From Luteibaculum sp964627445 (GTDB lineage: Bacteria > Bacteroidota > Bacteroidia > Flavobacteriales_D > Luteibaculaceae): DNA of 64,000 nucleotides. Position numbers and translations under genes: made by a program. Location of the stretch: NCBI GenBank assembly GCA_964627445.1, contig CAZVJF010000009.1, positions 1 to 64,000 on the forward strand, in the 5' to 3' direction. The notes beneath the pieces are model-generated. The model saw only the letters and a list, made by a program, of their open reading frames with translations. It ran no database searches and was not told the origin of the DNA. Positions 7,541 to 15,588 of this stretch are shown piece by piece (position 1 is the first letter of the stretch; every line of letters starts with the position of its first letter).

Positions 7541-7617
7541 GTTTCAGTTATCAGTTAGCGGTTCTCAGTTTGCGGTTGGCAGTTTGCAGTTGGCGGTTGG
7601 CGGTTGGCGGTTTACAG
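7541..7617 (-). repeat. array of eleven 7-bp repeats between hisB and hisH
   Basis: Read on the minus strand the gap is exactly eleven consecutive heptamers with consensus CYGnnAA: one CTGTAAA, three CCGCCAA, then CTGCAAA, CTGCCAA, CCGCAAA, CTGAGAA, CCGCTAA, CTGATAA and CTGAAAC. The hisB stop codon lies in the first unit. Related CTGCCAA/CCGCCAA strings are known between genes of other Bacteroidota; I cannot show the distribution here. The unit length is not a multiple of three, so the array adds stops in every frame. Confidence 0.9.
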
Positions 7618-8754
7618 TACGCCTTTGGTGCTGGGCAACATTTCGGGGTTACCCGATTTGCTTTTGGCCATTTTTATGGCTTTGGCAAAGGCTTTGAAAA
7701 TAGCCTCTATTTTGTGGTGCTCGTTTTCGCCTTCGGCACGTACTTGTAGGTTGCACTGGGCATTATCGGAAAAGGACTTAAAAAAGTGCGAAAACATTTC
7801 TGTGGGCATATCGCCTACTTTTTCGCGCTTAAACTGGGCCTTCCATACAAAGTCGGGGCGGCCGCCAAAGTCCAACAGCACCTCGGCCTTGCAGTCGTCC
7901 ATGGGCAAAGCAAAACCGTAGCGCTCTATGCCCCTTTTATTGCCCAACGCTTCTTTAAACGCAGTACCCAAGGCCAAACCGCAATCTTCTATGGTGTGGT
8001 GCTCATCGATGTGTAAGTCGCCATCGCAGTGCAGTTTTAAATCGAGCTGACCGTGGCGGGCTATTTGCTCTAACATGTGATCGAAAAAGCCCAAACCGGT
8101 TTTGATGACCGCATCGCCACTTCCATCCAAATCCAAGATGCCCACAATTTGGGTCTCCTTGGTTTTACGCTCAAATGGGGTTTTGCGGTGCTTTTCTGCG
8201 CTTAGCTGCTTGTAAATTTCATTCCAGCCGCCTACAAACTGCATTTCGGGGTGTTGGTCCATCCAATGGGAACTGGCTTCATCCAAGGTAAAACCGCTAC
8301 CGCTGTTTAGAAAGAAGCCTTTGGCGCCTAAGTTGGCGGCCAATTGCATGTCGGTAACGCGGTCGCCAATTACAAAAGAGTTGGCCAGGTCGTAGTCTGG
8401 ATTGTTGATATAATCGACCAACATAGCCGTACCGGGTTTGCGACTGGGCGCAGGGTCGTGCTCAAAACTGGTATCGATATGGATGCCGGTAAACTCCGCG
8501 CCTACCGACTTAAAGGTCTGCACAATGTGCTTGTGGATGGACATAAACGGTTCCTCGGGAAAAACCTCGGTGCCTAGGCCGTCTTGGTTGGAAACCAGCA
8601 CCAGTTTGTAGTTAAACTCGCGGGCAATTTTGGCCAGGTAATACAGGGCGTCTTTCATAAAAAAGACCTTGTCCCAGCTATCTACCTGCCACGTTTTGGG
8701 AACTTCTTCAATAAGGGTTCCATCCTGGTCTATAAATAGTATGCGTTGTTTCAT
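7612..8754 (-). CDS. hisB: histidinol-phosphatase / imidazoleglycerol-phosphate dehydratase
   Basis: 380-residue bifunctional enzyme. The N-terminal HAD phosphatase has Asp9 and Asp11 in DQDGT and a typical VSNQDGLG motif; it dephosphorylates histidinol phosphate. The C-terminal IGPD domain starts near residue 185 and has FFDHMLEQIARHG and the metal-binding DEHHTIED. Compared with the E. coli HisB phosphatase, the zinc-loop cysteines are absent: the segment reads HDPAPSRKPG. It starts 2 nt after the hisC stop. The stop is inside the heptamer array. Confidence 0.97.
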   Translation of the reverse strand: MKQRILFIDQDGTLIEEVPKTWQVDSWDKVFFMKDALYYLAKIAREFNYKLVLVSNQDGLGTEVFPEEPFMSIHKHIVQTFKSVGAEFTGIHIDTSFEHDPAPSRKPGTAMLVDYINNPDYDLANSFVIGDRVTDMQLAANLGAKGFFLNSGSGFTLDEASSHWMDQHPEMQFVGGWNEIYKQLSAEKHRKTPFERKTKETQIVGILDLDGSGDAVIKTGLGFFDHMLEQIARHGQLDLKLHCDGDLHIDEHHTIEDCGLALGTAFKEALGNKRGIERYGFALPMDDCKAEVLLDFGGRPDFVWKAQFKREKVGDMPTEMFSHFFKSFSDNAQCNLQVRAEGENEHHKIEAIFKAFAKAIKMAKSKSGNPEMLPSTKGVL

Positions 8755-8756
8755 GG

Positions 8757-9827
8757 TTAGTCGTTGTTGGCTGGCGTTTCGGGTTCGCTGTAGTTTTCCA
8801 TGGCTTGCAGCAGCGTTGCATTTTCCTGCTCCGTTCCTACCGAAATACGCAGGGTATTGGGAATTTGACTGTGGCGATTCCGCACCACAATGCCTTTATC
8901 AATAAGGTAATCGTAGAGGTGCTTGGGATCTTGCACGCGAATGAGCAAGAAATTGGCCTCGGAGCGAAATATGCGTTTTACCACGCTCATGGCATCCAAG
9001 GCATCAAAAAGCACTTTGCGCTGGTTTAGGAGTTGCTTGCGCTCTTCGGCAAAGCGATCTTGCTGGTTTCGTATCCAGTCTAAAATATAATCTTGGGTGT
9101 ACTTGTTGATGTTGTACGGTGGCTTAATGACATTGAGGTAGTCAATAAGCTCTGGGTTGGCAATGGCCGCTCCCAGACGCAGTGCAGCCAATCCCCAGGC
9201 TTTGCTTAGCGTGCGCAGGATGACCAAATTCTCACAGCGATCCAGCAAAGCCAAGGCTGTTTTGTGGGGCGCAAAATCAATGTAAGCTTCGTCTACCACT
9301 ACAATGCCTTCCATGTGTTGGCAGGCGGCTTCTACCACCTCAGCTTCAATGCAGGTACCCGATGGGTTGTTGGGCGAACACAAAAACAAAATCTTGGGTT
9401 GATGCGCGACTATATTGGCCTTCAGCGCTTCCATGTCGATCTCGAAATCTACATGATAGGGCATGCCATAGCACTTTACATTATTGATTTGTGCCGACTG
9501 CCGATACATGGAATACGTAGGCTCCAAAACCATAATGCTATCCTGACCGGGAGCACAAAACAAGCGAATGAGCAAGTCTATGGGCTCGTCCGATCCGTTG
9601 CCCAAAAACAGGCGTTCGGGCTGTGTGCCCCACAATTGGGCCAGCTCCTTTTTCAACTCGTTTTGCAAAGGATCGGGGTAGCGGTTGTACGCTTCATCCG
9701 CCTCACGAGGAAAAGGATTTTCGTTGGCATCCAACCAAATGCTGGCTTTGCCTTTAAACTCTGCCCGCGCATTGCTGTAAGGCTTTAGCTCTTGCAGGTG
9801 TGGAAGTACCCAAGGTTTAATTGCCAT
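8757..9827 (-). CDS. hisC: histidinol-phosphate aminotransferase
   Basis: 356-residue fold-type I PLP enzyme that transaminates imidazole acetol phosphate to histidinol phosphate. The PLP lysine is Lys209 in TLSKAWGLAALR. Other landmarks are NENPFP near residue 36, NGSDEPID (77-84), SPNNPSGT (151-158) and VVDEAYIDF (177-185). It overlaps the end of hisD by 11 bp, so the pair is translationally coupled. Confidence 0.97.
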   Translation of the reverse strand: MAIKPWVLPHLQELKPYSNARAEFKGKASIWLDANENPFPREADEAYNRYPDPLQNELKKELAQLWGTQPERLFLGNGSDEPIDLLIRLFCAPGQDSIMVLEPTYSMYRQSAQINNVKCYGMPYHVDFEIDMEALKANIVAHQPKILFLCSPNNPSGTCIEAEVVEAACQHMEGIVVVDEAYIDFAPHKTALALLDRCENLVILRTLSKAWGLAALRLGAAIANPELIDYLNVIKPPYNINKYTQDYILDWIRNQQDRFAEERKQLLNQRKVLFDALDAMSVVKRIFRSEANFLLIRVQDPKHLYDYLIDKGIVVRNRHSQIPNTLRISVGTEQENATLLQAMENYSEPETPANND

Positions 9828-11097
9828 TTTCCAATCGTATTTTCACCGCATTGGCGTGTGCTTGCAAGCCCTCGCTCTCTGCCATGGTAATTACCGATGT
9901 TGCCAGTGCGTTTAATCCTTCTTTACTCAATTGCTGAAAGGTAATTTGTTTGCAGAAGCTGGCCAGGTTTACTCCCGAATAGGCTCTTGCAAAACCCGCA
10001 GTAGGCAACGTATGGTTGGTGCCCGAGGCGTAGTCGCCTGCACTCTCGGGGCTGAAAGCGCCTACAAAAACCGACCCCGCATTTACGATGTGGTCGATCA
10101 ATTGCTCGGCATTTTCGGTTTGTATAATTAAGTGCTCGGGAGCGTAGGTGTTGCAGAATTCTACCGACTCCGCGTTATCCAACACTACCGCTACCGAATT
10201 TTCTAAGGCTTGGGTAGCTATATCTTTTCGGGGCAACTGCGCCAACTGCTCCGCAATGGCTGCATTTACTTTACCGACAAAAGCCTCACTCTGAGCCAAA
10301 AGCACGCACTGCGAATCGGCACCGTGCTCGGCCTGCGAGAGCAAATCGGCAGCTACAAACTGCGGGTTGGCAGCATCATCAGCCCACACCAGCACTTCCG
10401 ATGGACCCGCAGGCATATCTATGGCCACCCCCAGTTGCTGCGCGTACATTTTAGCTGCGGTAACGTATTGGTTTCCGGGGCCAAAAATTTTGTCGCATTG
10501 CGGTATTTGGTCTGTACCCAGGGTTGCTGCAGCTATGGCTTGCGCTCCGCCCAAAGTGTATATGGCATCTACCCCGATCAGTTGTGCGGCAAAGGCTATG
10601 GCAGGATGAATGCGCCCCTCGGCATTGGGCGGTGTAAATAGGTTGATTTTAGAAACCCCTGCAATTTTTGCAGGAATGGCCAGCATCAGCACCGTGCTAA
10701 ATAAGGGCGCTGAACCTCCAGGAATGTACAATCCAACCGATTCTATGGGCACTTGTTTTTGCCAACATTCTACCCCGTTTTGCACCGTTACTTTGGTTAC
10801 GGGTTGGGCTTGTTGCTCGTGAAATTTCCAAATGTTGTCACGTGCCTGGATGATGGCATCCTGGAGCCCTTCCGATACCTCTTCGGCCAGGGCGGCAATG
10901 GTGTCTGCTGGCAATGCGAACTGCTGCGGCACCGCAGCCTCAAACATTTTACAGTATTCCATCAGCGCTTGGTCGCCACGGGTTTCCACCGCAAAAAAGA
11001 TGTCTTTTATCAGCGCATTCAAATCTTGCTTGTTGACGGCTGGACGCGTGCAAAGCGCTTTCCAATCGCTGCGCTGCGGATTGATATAGGTTTTCAT
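9817..11097 (-). CDS. hisD: histidinol dehydrogenase
   Basis: 426-residue NAD-dependent zinc enzyme, carrying out the last two oxidations from histidinol to histidine. All four expected zinc ligands are visible: Gln255 and His258 (SQAEHG), Asp355 (SAGDYASG) and His414 (LQAHANA). The catalytic His321 lies in APEHL and His362 in TNHTLPT. It begins directly after the hisG stop. Normal length, no oddities. Confidence 0.97.
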   Translation of the reverse strand: MKTYINPQRSDWKALCTRPAVNKQDLNALIKDIFFAVETRGDQALMEYCKMFEAAVPQQFALPADTIAALAEEVSEGLQDAIIQARDNIWKFHEQQAQPVTKVTVQNGVECWQKQVPIESVGLYIPGGSAPLFSTVLMLAIPAKIAGVSKINLFTPPNAEGRIHPAIAFAAQLIGVDAIYTLGGAQAIAAATLGTDQIPQCDKIFGPGNQYVTAAKMYAQQLGVAIDMPAGPSEVLVWADDAANPQFVAADLLSQAEHGADSQCVLLAQSEAFVGKVNAAIAEQLAQLPRKDIATQALENSVAVVLDNAESVEFCNTYAPEHLIIQTENAEQLIDHIVNAGSVFVGAFSPESAGDYASGTNHTLPTAGFARAYSGVNLASFCKQITFQQLSKEGLNALATSVITMAESEGLQAHANAVKIRLENGN

Positions 11098-11955
11098 TTA
11101 TGCAAACATTTTTTCTATCGGCACTACTAAAATTCCTTCTGCACCCTGGTTGTGCAGCTGGTCAATAATATCCCAAACCTCGCTGGCTTTTACCACACTG
11201 TGCACCGAGCTCCAACCGTCTTTTAATAGAGGCATTACAGTAGGACTGGTCATACCGGGTAAAACGCTAGCGATGGCATCCAGTTTATCGTTGGGTGCAT
11301 TGAGTAAGATGTAGCGGTTGTTTTTACCCTCGTGCACGGCTTTGATGCGGAACAATAACTGCTCTAACACCTCTTGGTGCTGCGGTGCCAGTTCCTTGCT
11401 GGCTACCATAACCGCCTCCGAACGCATTACAGTTTCCACTTCTTTAAGACCATTCATGGCCAGGGTGGATCCGGTAGAAACAATATCTAAGATGCCATCG
11501 GCTAGGCCAATTCCCGGAGCAATTTCCACAGATCCCGAAATGCTGTGGATGGAGGCGTTAATGTTGTTTTCTTCGAGGAAGTTTTTGAGCAAACCGCCAT
11601 AGCTGGTGGCAATGCGTTTGCCCTCAAAATATTGGAGTCCTGGATAGTTCTCACCGCGAGGAATTGCCAGGGATAGGCGACACTTTCCAAAACCCAAACG
11701 CGATACGATGTTTACATCGCGTTGGTCTTCGGCTACTACGTTCTCCCCTACAATACCAAAGTGTGCTACCCCATTTTCTACGTATTTGGGAATGTCGTCA
11801 TCGCGCAGAAACAGGACTTCGAGATTGGAGTTGGGCGCAGTGGCTTTCAGCTTGTTGTGCCCCATGTTTAGGTCTACCCCGCAATTGCGAAGTAAGTCTA
11901 TGGACTTTTCACTCAATCGTCCACCTTTTTGAATAGCAACTTTTGTTTTTTCCAT
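11098..11955 (-). CDS. hisG: ATP phosphoribosyltransferase, long form
   Basis: 285-residue first enzyme of the pathway. It is the long HisG type: a two-lobed catalytic core with the PRPP-binding ISGSVEIAPGIG segment, followed from about residue 210 by the ACT-like regulatory domain that binds histidine for feedback inhibition. No HisZ is therefore needed. The ATG lies only 5 nt past the T-run of an attenuator hairpin. With no Shine-Dalgarno sequence, its ribosome site overlaps the terminator, so both transcription and initiation may be affected by the leader structure. Confidence 0.97.
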   Translation of the reverse strand: MEKTKVAIQKGGRLSEKSIDLLRNCGVDLNMGHNKLKATAPNSNLEVLFLRDDDIPKYVENGVAHFGIVGENVVAEDQRDVNIVSRLGFGKCRLSLAIPRGENYPGLQYFEGKRIATSYGGLLKNFLEENNINASIHSISGSVEIAPGIGLADGILDIVSTGSTLAMNGLKEVETVMRSEAVMVASKELAPQHQEVLEQLLFRIKAVHEGKNNRYILLNAPNDKLDAIASVLPGMTSPTVMPLLKDGWSSVHSVVKASEVWDIIDQLHNQGAEGILVVPIEKMFA

Positions 11956-11959
11956 AAAT

Positions 11960-11985
11960 AAAAAAGGCCCGCCAATGGCGAGCCT
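11960..11985 (-). terminator. his operon attenuator terminator
   Basis: AGGCTCGCC (11985-11977) pairs along all nine positions, including one G-U, with GGCGGGCCT (11973-11965) around an ATT loop, and is followed by six Ts. It stands 44 nt past the leader-peptide stop and 5 nt before hisG. An upstream GGTGAG (12029-12024), which overlaps the leader stop codon, can pair with CTCGCC (11982-11977) and so disrupt the terminator. That makes it a plausible antiterminator. Confidence 0.88.
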
Positions 11986-12028
11986 ATATTTTGTGTTTTA
12001 CTTACAATTCCATGCAAACACTACTCAC

Positions 12029-12079
12029 CTACCTGTGCAGTTGAAAACCGTGGTGATGATGTAGTGCTGAAAATTTCAT
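12029..12079 (-). CDS. hisL: his operon leader peptide
   Basis: Sixteen codons reading MKFSALHHHHGFQLHR and then TAG. Four consecutive His codons (CAT CAT CAC CAC, 12061-12050) and a fifth at position 15 give 5 His in 16. The peptide lies between a good promoter and the attenuator hairpin in front of hisG. A stalled ribosome on the His run would leave GGTGAG free to form the antiterminator. A ribosome reaching the stop would cover GGTGAG and allow termination. This is the logic of the enterobacterial his leader, although the peptide itself is unrelated in sequence. Confidence 0.9.
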   Translation of the reverse strand: MKFSALHHHHGFQLHR

Positions 12080-12083
12080 GGGG

Positions 12084-12113
12084 CAAATGTAATTAAAACT
12101 CTATATCTCCAAA
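12084..12113 (-). promoter_or_regulatory. his operon promoter
   Basis: TTTG (12113-12110) and TACATTTG (12091-12084) are separated by 18 nt and match the Bacteroidota primary sigma consensus TTTG / TAnnTTTG. The predicted transcription start falls about 5 nt further on, at or next to the leader ATG at 12079. The leader mRNA would therefore be leaderless or nearly so. Confidence 0.75.
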
Positions 12114-12128
12114 TTAAATTTTTGTAAA

Positions 12129-12152
12129 GCGGGATACTCAAAATCCTCCCGC
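12129..12152 (-). terminator. weak hairpin after the 174-aa gene
   Basis: GCGGGA and TCCCGC form a 6-bp GC-rich stem with a 12-nt loop, followed on the minus strand by TTTACAAAAATTT. It lies 10 nt past the stop of the upstream gene and just before the his promoter, so it probably separates the two transcripts. The T-run is interrupted, so efficiency is uncertain. Confidence 0.5.
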
Positions 12153-12161
12153 CCCAAAATC

Positions 12162-12686
12162 TTACACCGAGTACACGTATGCGCGTCCTTTGCGCTTCGC
12201 GTTAATTAGGCCCTTACGGAACATAGCAGAAGCAGTAATTTTAACGCTGGTCTCTACTTTTTCGCGGTCTTCTTTGGGCTCAAATTTGATGACTCTATCG
12301 GTAAGGTCTTGTGAGGTTTGTGGTCCAAACTCTTTTAATAAGAACGCTAGCTTTTTGGTGTAGCTTAAGTTCACGGTATACTCTTTCGGTATTTTTACAT
12401 CGCGCACTTTGCGACCGTTTACCATACCCTTACCTACCAATTTGTTCTTTGGCTTGGGTGGCGCTGCTTCTTTCTTCTCCTCTACAGCAGCTGGGGCTTC
12501 CGCAGTAGCTTCTTGGGTTGCTGCAGGCTGAGCCTGTGCTACCTTAGCTACTGTAGCACTCACATGCTCGGGTACCTGACCGTTGCTACCTTCTATTAGC
12601 GCCATGGTTTGACGCAAGGCTTTCAATTGATTCTCTAGTTGAACCTCCTGGATTCTTAGGAAATGAATGACGCTAGACTTATCCAT
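12162..12686 (-). CDS. hypothetical basic protein with winged-helix-like C-terminus
   Basis: 174 residues. Residues 1-35 form a likely coiled coil (IQEVQLENQLKALRQTM), then comes a long Ala/Pro/Glu linker to about residue 85, then a basic C-terminal domain with LAFLLKEFGPQTSQDLTDRV, VKITASAMFRKGLI and a terminal AKRKGRAYVYSV. The helix pattern followed by a basic hairpin resembles a winged helix, so nucleic-acid binding is possible. I do not recognise the family. It sits between hutH (42 nt after it) and the his leader, which makes a regulatory role worth considering but not shown. Confidence 0.65.
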   Translation of the reverse strand: MDKSSVIHFLRIQEVQLENQLKALRQTMALIEGSNGQVPEHVSATVAKVAQAQPAATQEATAEAPAAVEEKKEAAPPKPKNKLVGKGMVNGRKVRDVKIPKEYTVNLSYTKKLAFLLKEFGPQTSQDLTDRVIKFEPKEDREKVETSVKITASAMFRKGLINAKRKGRAYVYSV

Positions 12687-12728
12687 AATGATTGGTTTTT
12701 AAGTGGCTTTCTTCTAATTTTTGAGGCC

Positions 12729-14219
12729 TCAAAGATATAAATCAAAATGAACTCTTGTGAATTTTAAGCTTTTTTGCATCCATTCATGTAAAAATGCATC
12801 CTTAGTTACAAAAGGAATTTCCTTCCTGAAGTCTTTATATATAGCATACAATACGGTACTGGTTTGGCTCGCATCCAAAAAATCTAAAGCCTGAAAGCCT
12901 ACCAAAAGCTCCGTTGCTAAAATCTCGTGTACGTTCTGTACCACTTGATGCCACTTGGTTGCAACGTTGGCGCCCATACTTACATGGTCTTCTTGCCCGT
13001 TGGATGAATCAATGGTATCTACCACACTGGGTGTACACAATTGCTTGTTTCTATTTACCAATGAAGCCGCTGTATACTGGGGTATCATAAACCCCGAATT
13101 AATACCCGGACTTTCCACCAAAAAAGCAGGCAAGCCGCGCTCTCCAGAGAGGAGTTTATATATTCTTCTTTCCGATATACTTCCCAACTCGGCTGTGGCC
13201 ATGCAGGCATATTCATAGCTCAATGCCAGCGGTTGTCCATGAAAATTACCGCCACTAACAATGCTATCATCTTCGAATAACAATGTAGGATTGTCGGTTA
13301 CCGCATTGATTTCATTTTCTACTACCGATTGCACGTGCTGTAGTGCCGTATAACTAGCCCCATGCACCTGTGGTACACAGCGAAAGCTGTATGGATCTTG
13401 CACAAAACGTTTCACCTCTTGCTGCAGCTTGCTGTCTTGCAAGAGCGCCCGTATCTCCTTGGCCACAGCGCGCTGCCCTTCGTTTCTACGCACGGCATGC
13501 AGCTCGTCTTTAAACGGAGCCAAACGCGCTGAAAACGCTTCCATAGATGCAGCCGTGGTTACATGGGCCAACCTCATCAATTGCTGTACATGGTATAACG
13601 CATCCACCCCAAAAGCACTCATAAACTGCGTACCGTTGAGTAAAGAAATGCCCTCTTTAGCTTTTAATGCAATGGGCGATACATCTTGCTGTTTATACCA
13701 ATCGGCACCGGGTATTTTTTCTTCTCCATGCCATACTTCGCCCTCGCCTATCAATACCATAGCCAGGTGGGCCAAGGGTGCTAAATCGCCACTGGCGCCC
13801 AGAGAACCAAATTCATAAATAACCGGAATGGCACCTGCGTTGTATACCGCTACCATGTGCTCTAGTAAATCCAGACTAATGCCACTGTTGCCTTTACTAA
13901 GCCCTATAATTTTTAATAGAAATATAAGTTTGGATATGCGCTTGGATATCGGTTTCCCCGCTCCGCACGCATGCGAACGCACCAAGTTTACCTGCAACTC
14001 AGCCAGCATTTCGGGGTTTATGGAAGTATTGCACAAACTGCCAAAGCCTGTATTGATCCCATAAATGGGCTCTTTAGACTCGGCCAGCTTTTTATCCAAA
14101 AAATCCCTACCGTACTGCACCCGGTTTTTGGTGCCGTCATCTATAGACAAAACCGCGTTTCTAGCGTTATATATTTCGTCTATCGTATAATCCTTCTGAG
14201 CAATTATAAACTTATCCAA
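12729..14219 (-). CDS. hutH: histidine ammonia-lyase
   Basis: 496 residues. The enzyme deaminates L-histidine to urocanate. The self-made MIO cofactor comes from Ala142-Ser143-Gly144 in GSLGASGDLAPL. The active-site Tyr53 is in YGINTGFG. The substrate-selectivity pair reads Ser-His (LVRSHACG), as in histidine and not phenylalanine or tyrosine lyases, and the HAL-type Glu is present in LATELLVGF. The start overlaps the end of hisS by 8 bp. No other hut gene is in the window, so the rest of the degradation pathway must lie elsewhere or be absent. Confidence 0.93.
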   Translation of the reverse strand: MDKFIIAQKDYTIDEIYNARNAVLSIDDGTKNRVQYGRDFLDKKLAESKEPIYGINTGFGSLCNTSINPEMLAELQVNLVRSHACGAGKPISKRISKLIFLLKIIGLSKGNSGISLDLLEHMVAVYNAGAIPVIYEFGSLGASGDLAPLAHLAMVLIGEGEVWHGEEKIPGADWYKQQDVSPIALKAKEGISLLNGTQFMSAFGVDALYHVQQLMRLAHVTTAASMEAFSARLAPFKDELHAVRRNEGQRAVAKEIRALLQDSKLQQEVKRFVQDPYSFRCVPQVHGASYTALQHVQSVVENEINAVTDNPTLLFEDDSIVSGGNFHGQPLALSYEYACMATAELGSISERRIYKLLSGERGLPAFLVESPGINSGFMIPQYTAASLVNRNKQLCTPSVVDTIDSSNGQEDHVSMGANVATKWHQVVQNVHEILATELLVGFQALDFLDASQTSTVLYAIYKDFRKEIPFVTKDAFLHEWMQKSLKFTRVHFDLYL

Positions 14220-15588
14220 GGTTTTCCGCTTTTAATTGCGAAACTAATTCCTTTTCGTTGAGTTTGTACTGTTCCCCACTTTCCATATTCTTTAAGCTCA
14301 ACAAGCCCGAATTCCATTCTTCACCCCCTGCCAAGATTACAAAGGGAATTTGATTGGCATCGGCATACTTCATTTGCTTTTTCAGCTTGGCGACATCGGG
14401 ATAAAGAGCCGTACTGATGCCTGCGTTACGCAAACGCTGCACCAGCGCGAAGTTTTTGGGCGCATGCTCCTCGTCTAAGTTGGCTACCAACACCTGCGTG
14501 TGTATGGCGGTATCGGCTGGAAATAGGTTGAGGGTTTCCAATACGTCATAAATGCGATCGGCACCAAAAGAAATGCCTACACCCGAGAGCCCTTTTAATC
14601 CAAACACACCGGTGAGGTCATCGTAGCGGCCGCCACCACAAATGCTTCCCATAACCACATCGTGCGCGGCTACCTCAAAAATGGCTCCGGTGTAATAATC
14701 CAAGCCCCGGGCCAGGGTAAAATCTAAGGCCAGCGTAGCTTTTTCTATGCCTGCGGCTTCGGCATGTTGCAAGATAAACTCCAGCTCCGCGATGCCTTTG
14801 AGCCCGATCTCGGAATCTTTTAAAAGCTCCTTCATGACGCTTAAGCGGGCCTCGTTTTCGGTAGGAAGGGAGAAAATAGCATCTACTTTTTGCAGGGCTT
14901 CGGCATCTATGCCGCGCTGCACCATTTCTTCCAGCACCTTTTCCTTGCCAATTTTATCTAGCTTATCCAGCGCTACGGTAAAATCTACAATTTTATCGGG
15001 CTGACCGATGAGCTCTGCCAAGCCCGTAAGCACCTTGCGGTTGTTTATTTTAATGGTAAACCCAGGCAGTTGCAATTCCGACAATACCTTGTCAAACAGC
15101 AGCACCAACTCTACCTCGTACCAAAGGCTGTCGCTTCCTACCACATCGGCATCGCACTGGTAAAACTCGCGATATCGGCCTTTTTGGGGTCTATCAGCAC
15201 GCCACACCGGCTGGATTTGATAGCGCTTAAACGGAAAGGTGAGTTCGTTTTGGTGTTGCACCACAAAGCGTGCAAAGGGCACGGTAAGATCGTAGCGCAG
15301 GGCTTTTTCGGAAATGGAGCTCGTAATTTTTTGTGAGTCCTTATTCTCGTAGGCTTCTGGGTTGGCCTTTTTAAGAAAATCACCGCTATTCAGGATTTTA
15401 AAAATTAAGCGGTCGCCCTCCTCGCCATACTTCCCGGTAAGGGTAGCAAGGTTTTCCATGGCGGGCGTTTCTATGGGCTGAAAGCCAAAACGCTTAAAAT
15501 GCTTCTTGATGGTATGGTAGATGTACTCGCGTCTACGAGCTACTTCCGGTAAAAAGTCGCGGGTTCCTTTGGGTGTTCCTACTTTCAT
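14212..15588 (-). CDS. hisS: histidine-tRNA ligase
   Basis: 458-residue class II aminoacyl-tRNA synthetase. Motif 1 is near PIETPAMEN, motif 2 is VWRADRPQKGRYREFYQ, the histidine-binding LARGLDYYTG is present and motif 3 ends in GISFGADRIYDVL. The anticodon-binding domain follows from about residue 360 (QVLVANLDEE). It overlaps a small membrane-protein gene upstream by 4 bp (ATGA) and hutH downstream by 8 bp, so charging and degradation of histidine are encoded on one message. Confidence 0.97.
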   Translation of the reverse strand: MKVGTPKGTRDFLPEVARRREYIYHTIKKHFKRFGFQPIETPAMENLATLTGKYGEEGDRLIFKILNSGDFLKKANPEAYENKDSQKITSSISEKALRYDLTVPFARFVVQHQNELTFPFKRYQIQPVWRADRPQKGRYREFYQCDADVVGSDSLWYEVELVLLFDKVLSELQLPGFTIKINNRKVLTGLAELIGQPDKIVDFTVALDKLDKIGKEKVLEEMVQRGIDAEALQKVDAIFSLPTENEARLSVMKELLKDSEIGLKGIAELEFILQHAEAAGIEKATLALDFTLARGLDYYTGAIFEVAAHDVVMGSICGGGRYDDLTGVFGLKGLSGVGISFGADRIYDVLETLNLFPADTAIHTQVLVANLDEEHAPKNFALVQRLRNAGISTALYPDVAKLKKQMKYADANQIPFVILAGGEEWNSGLLSLKNMESGEQYKLNEKELVSQLKAENLG

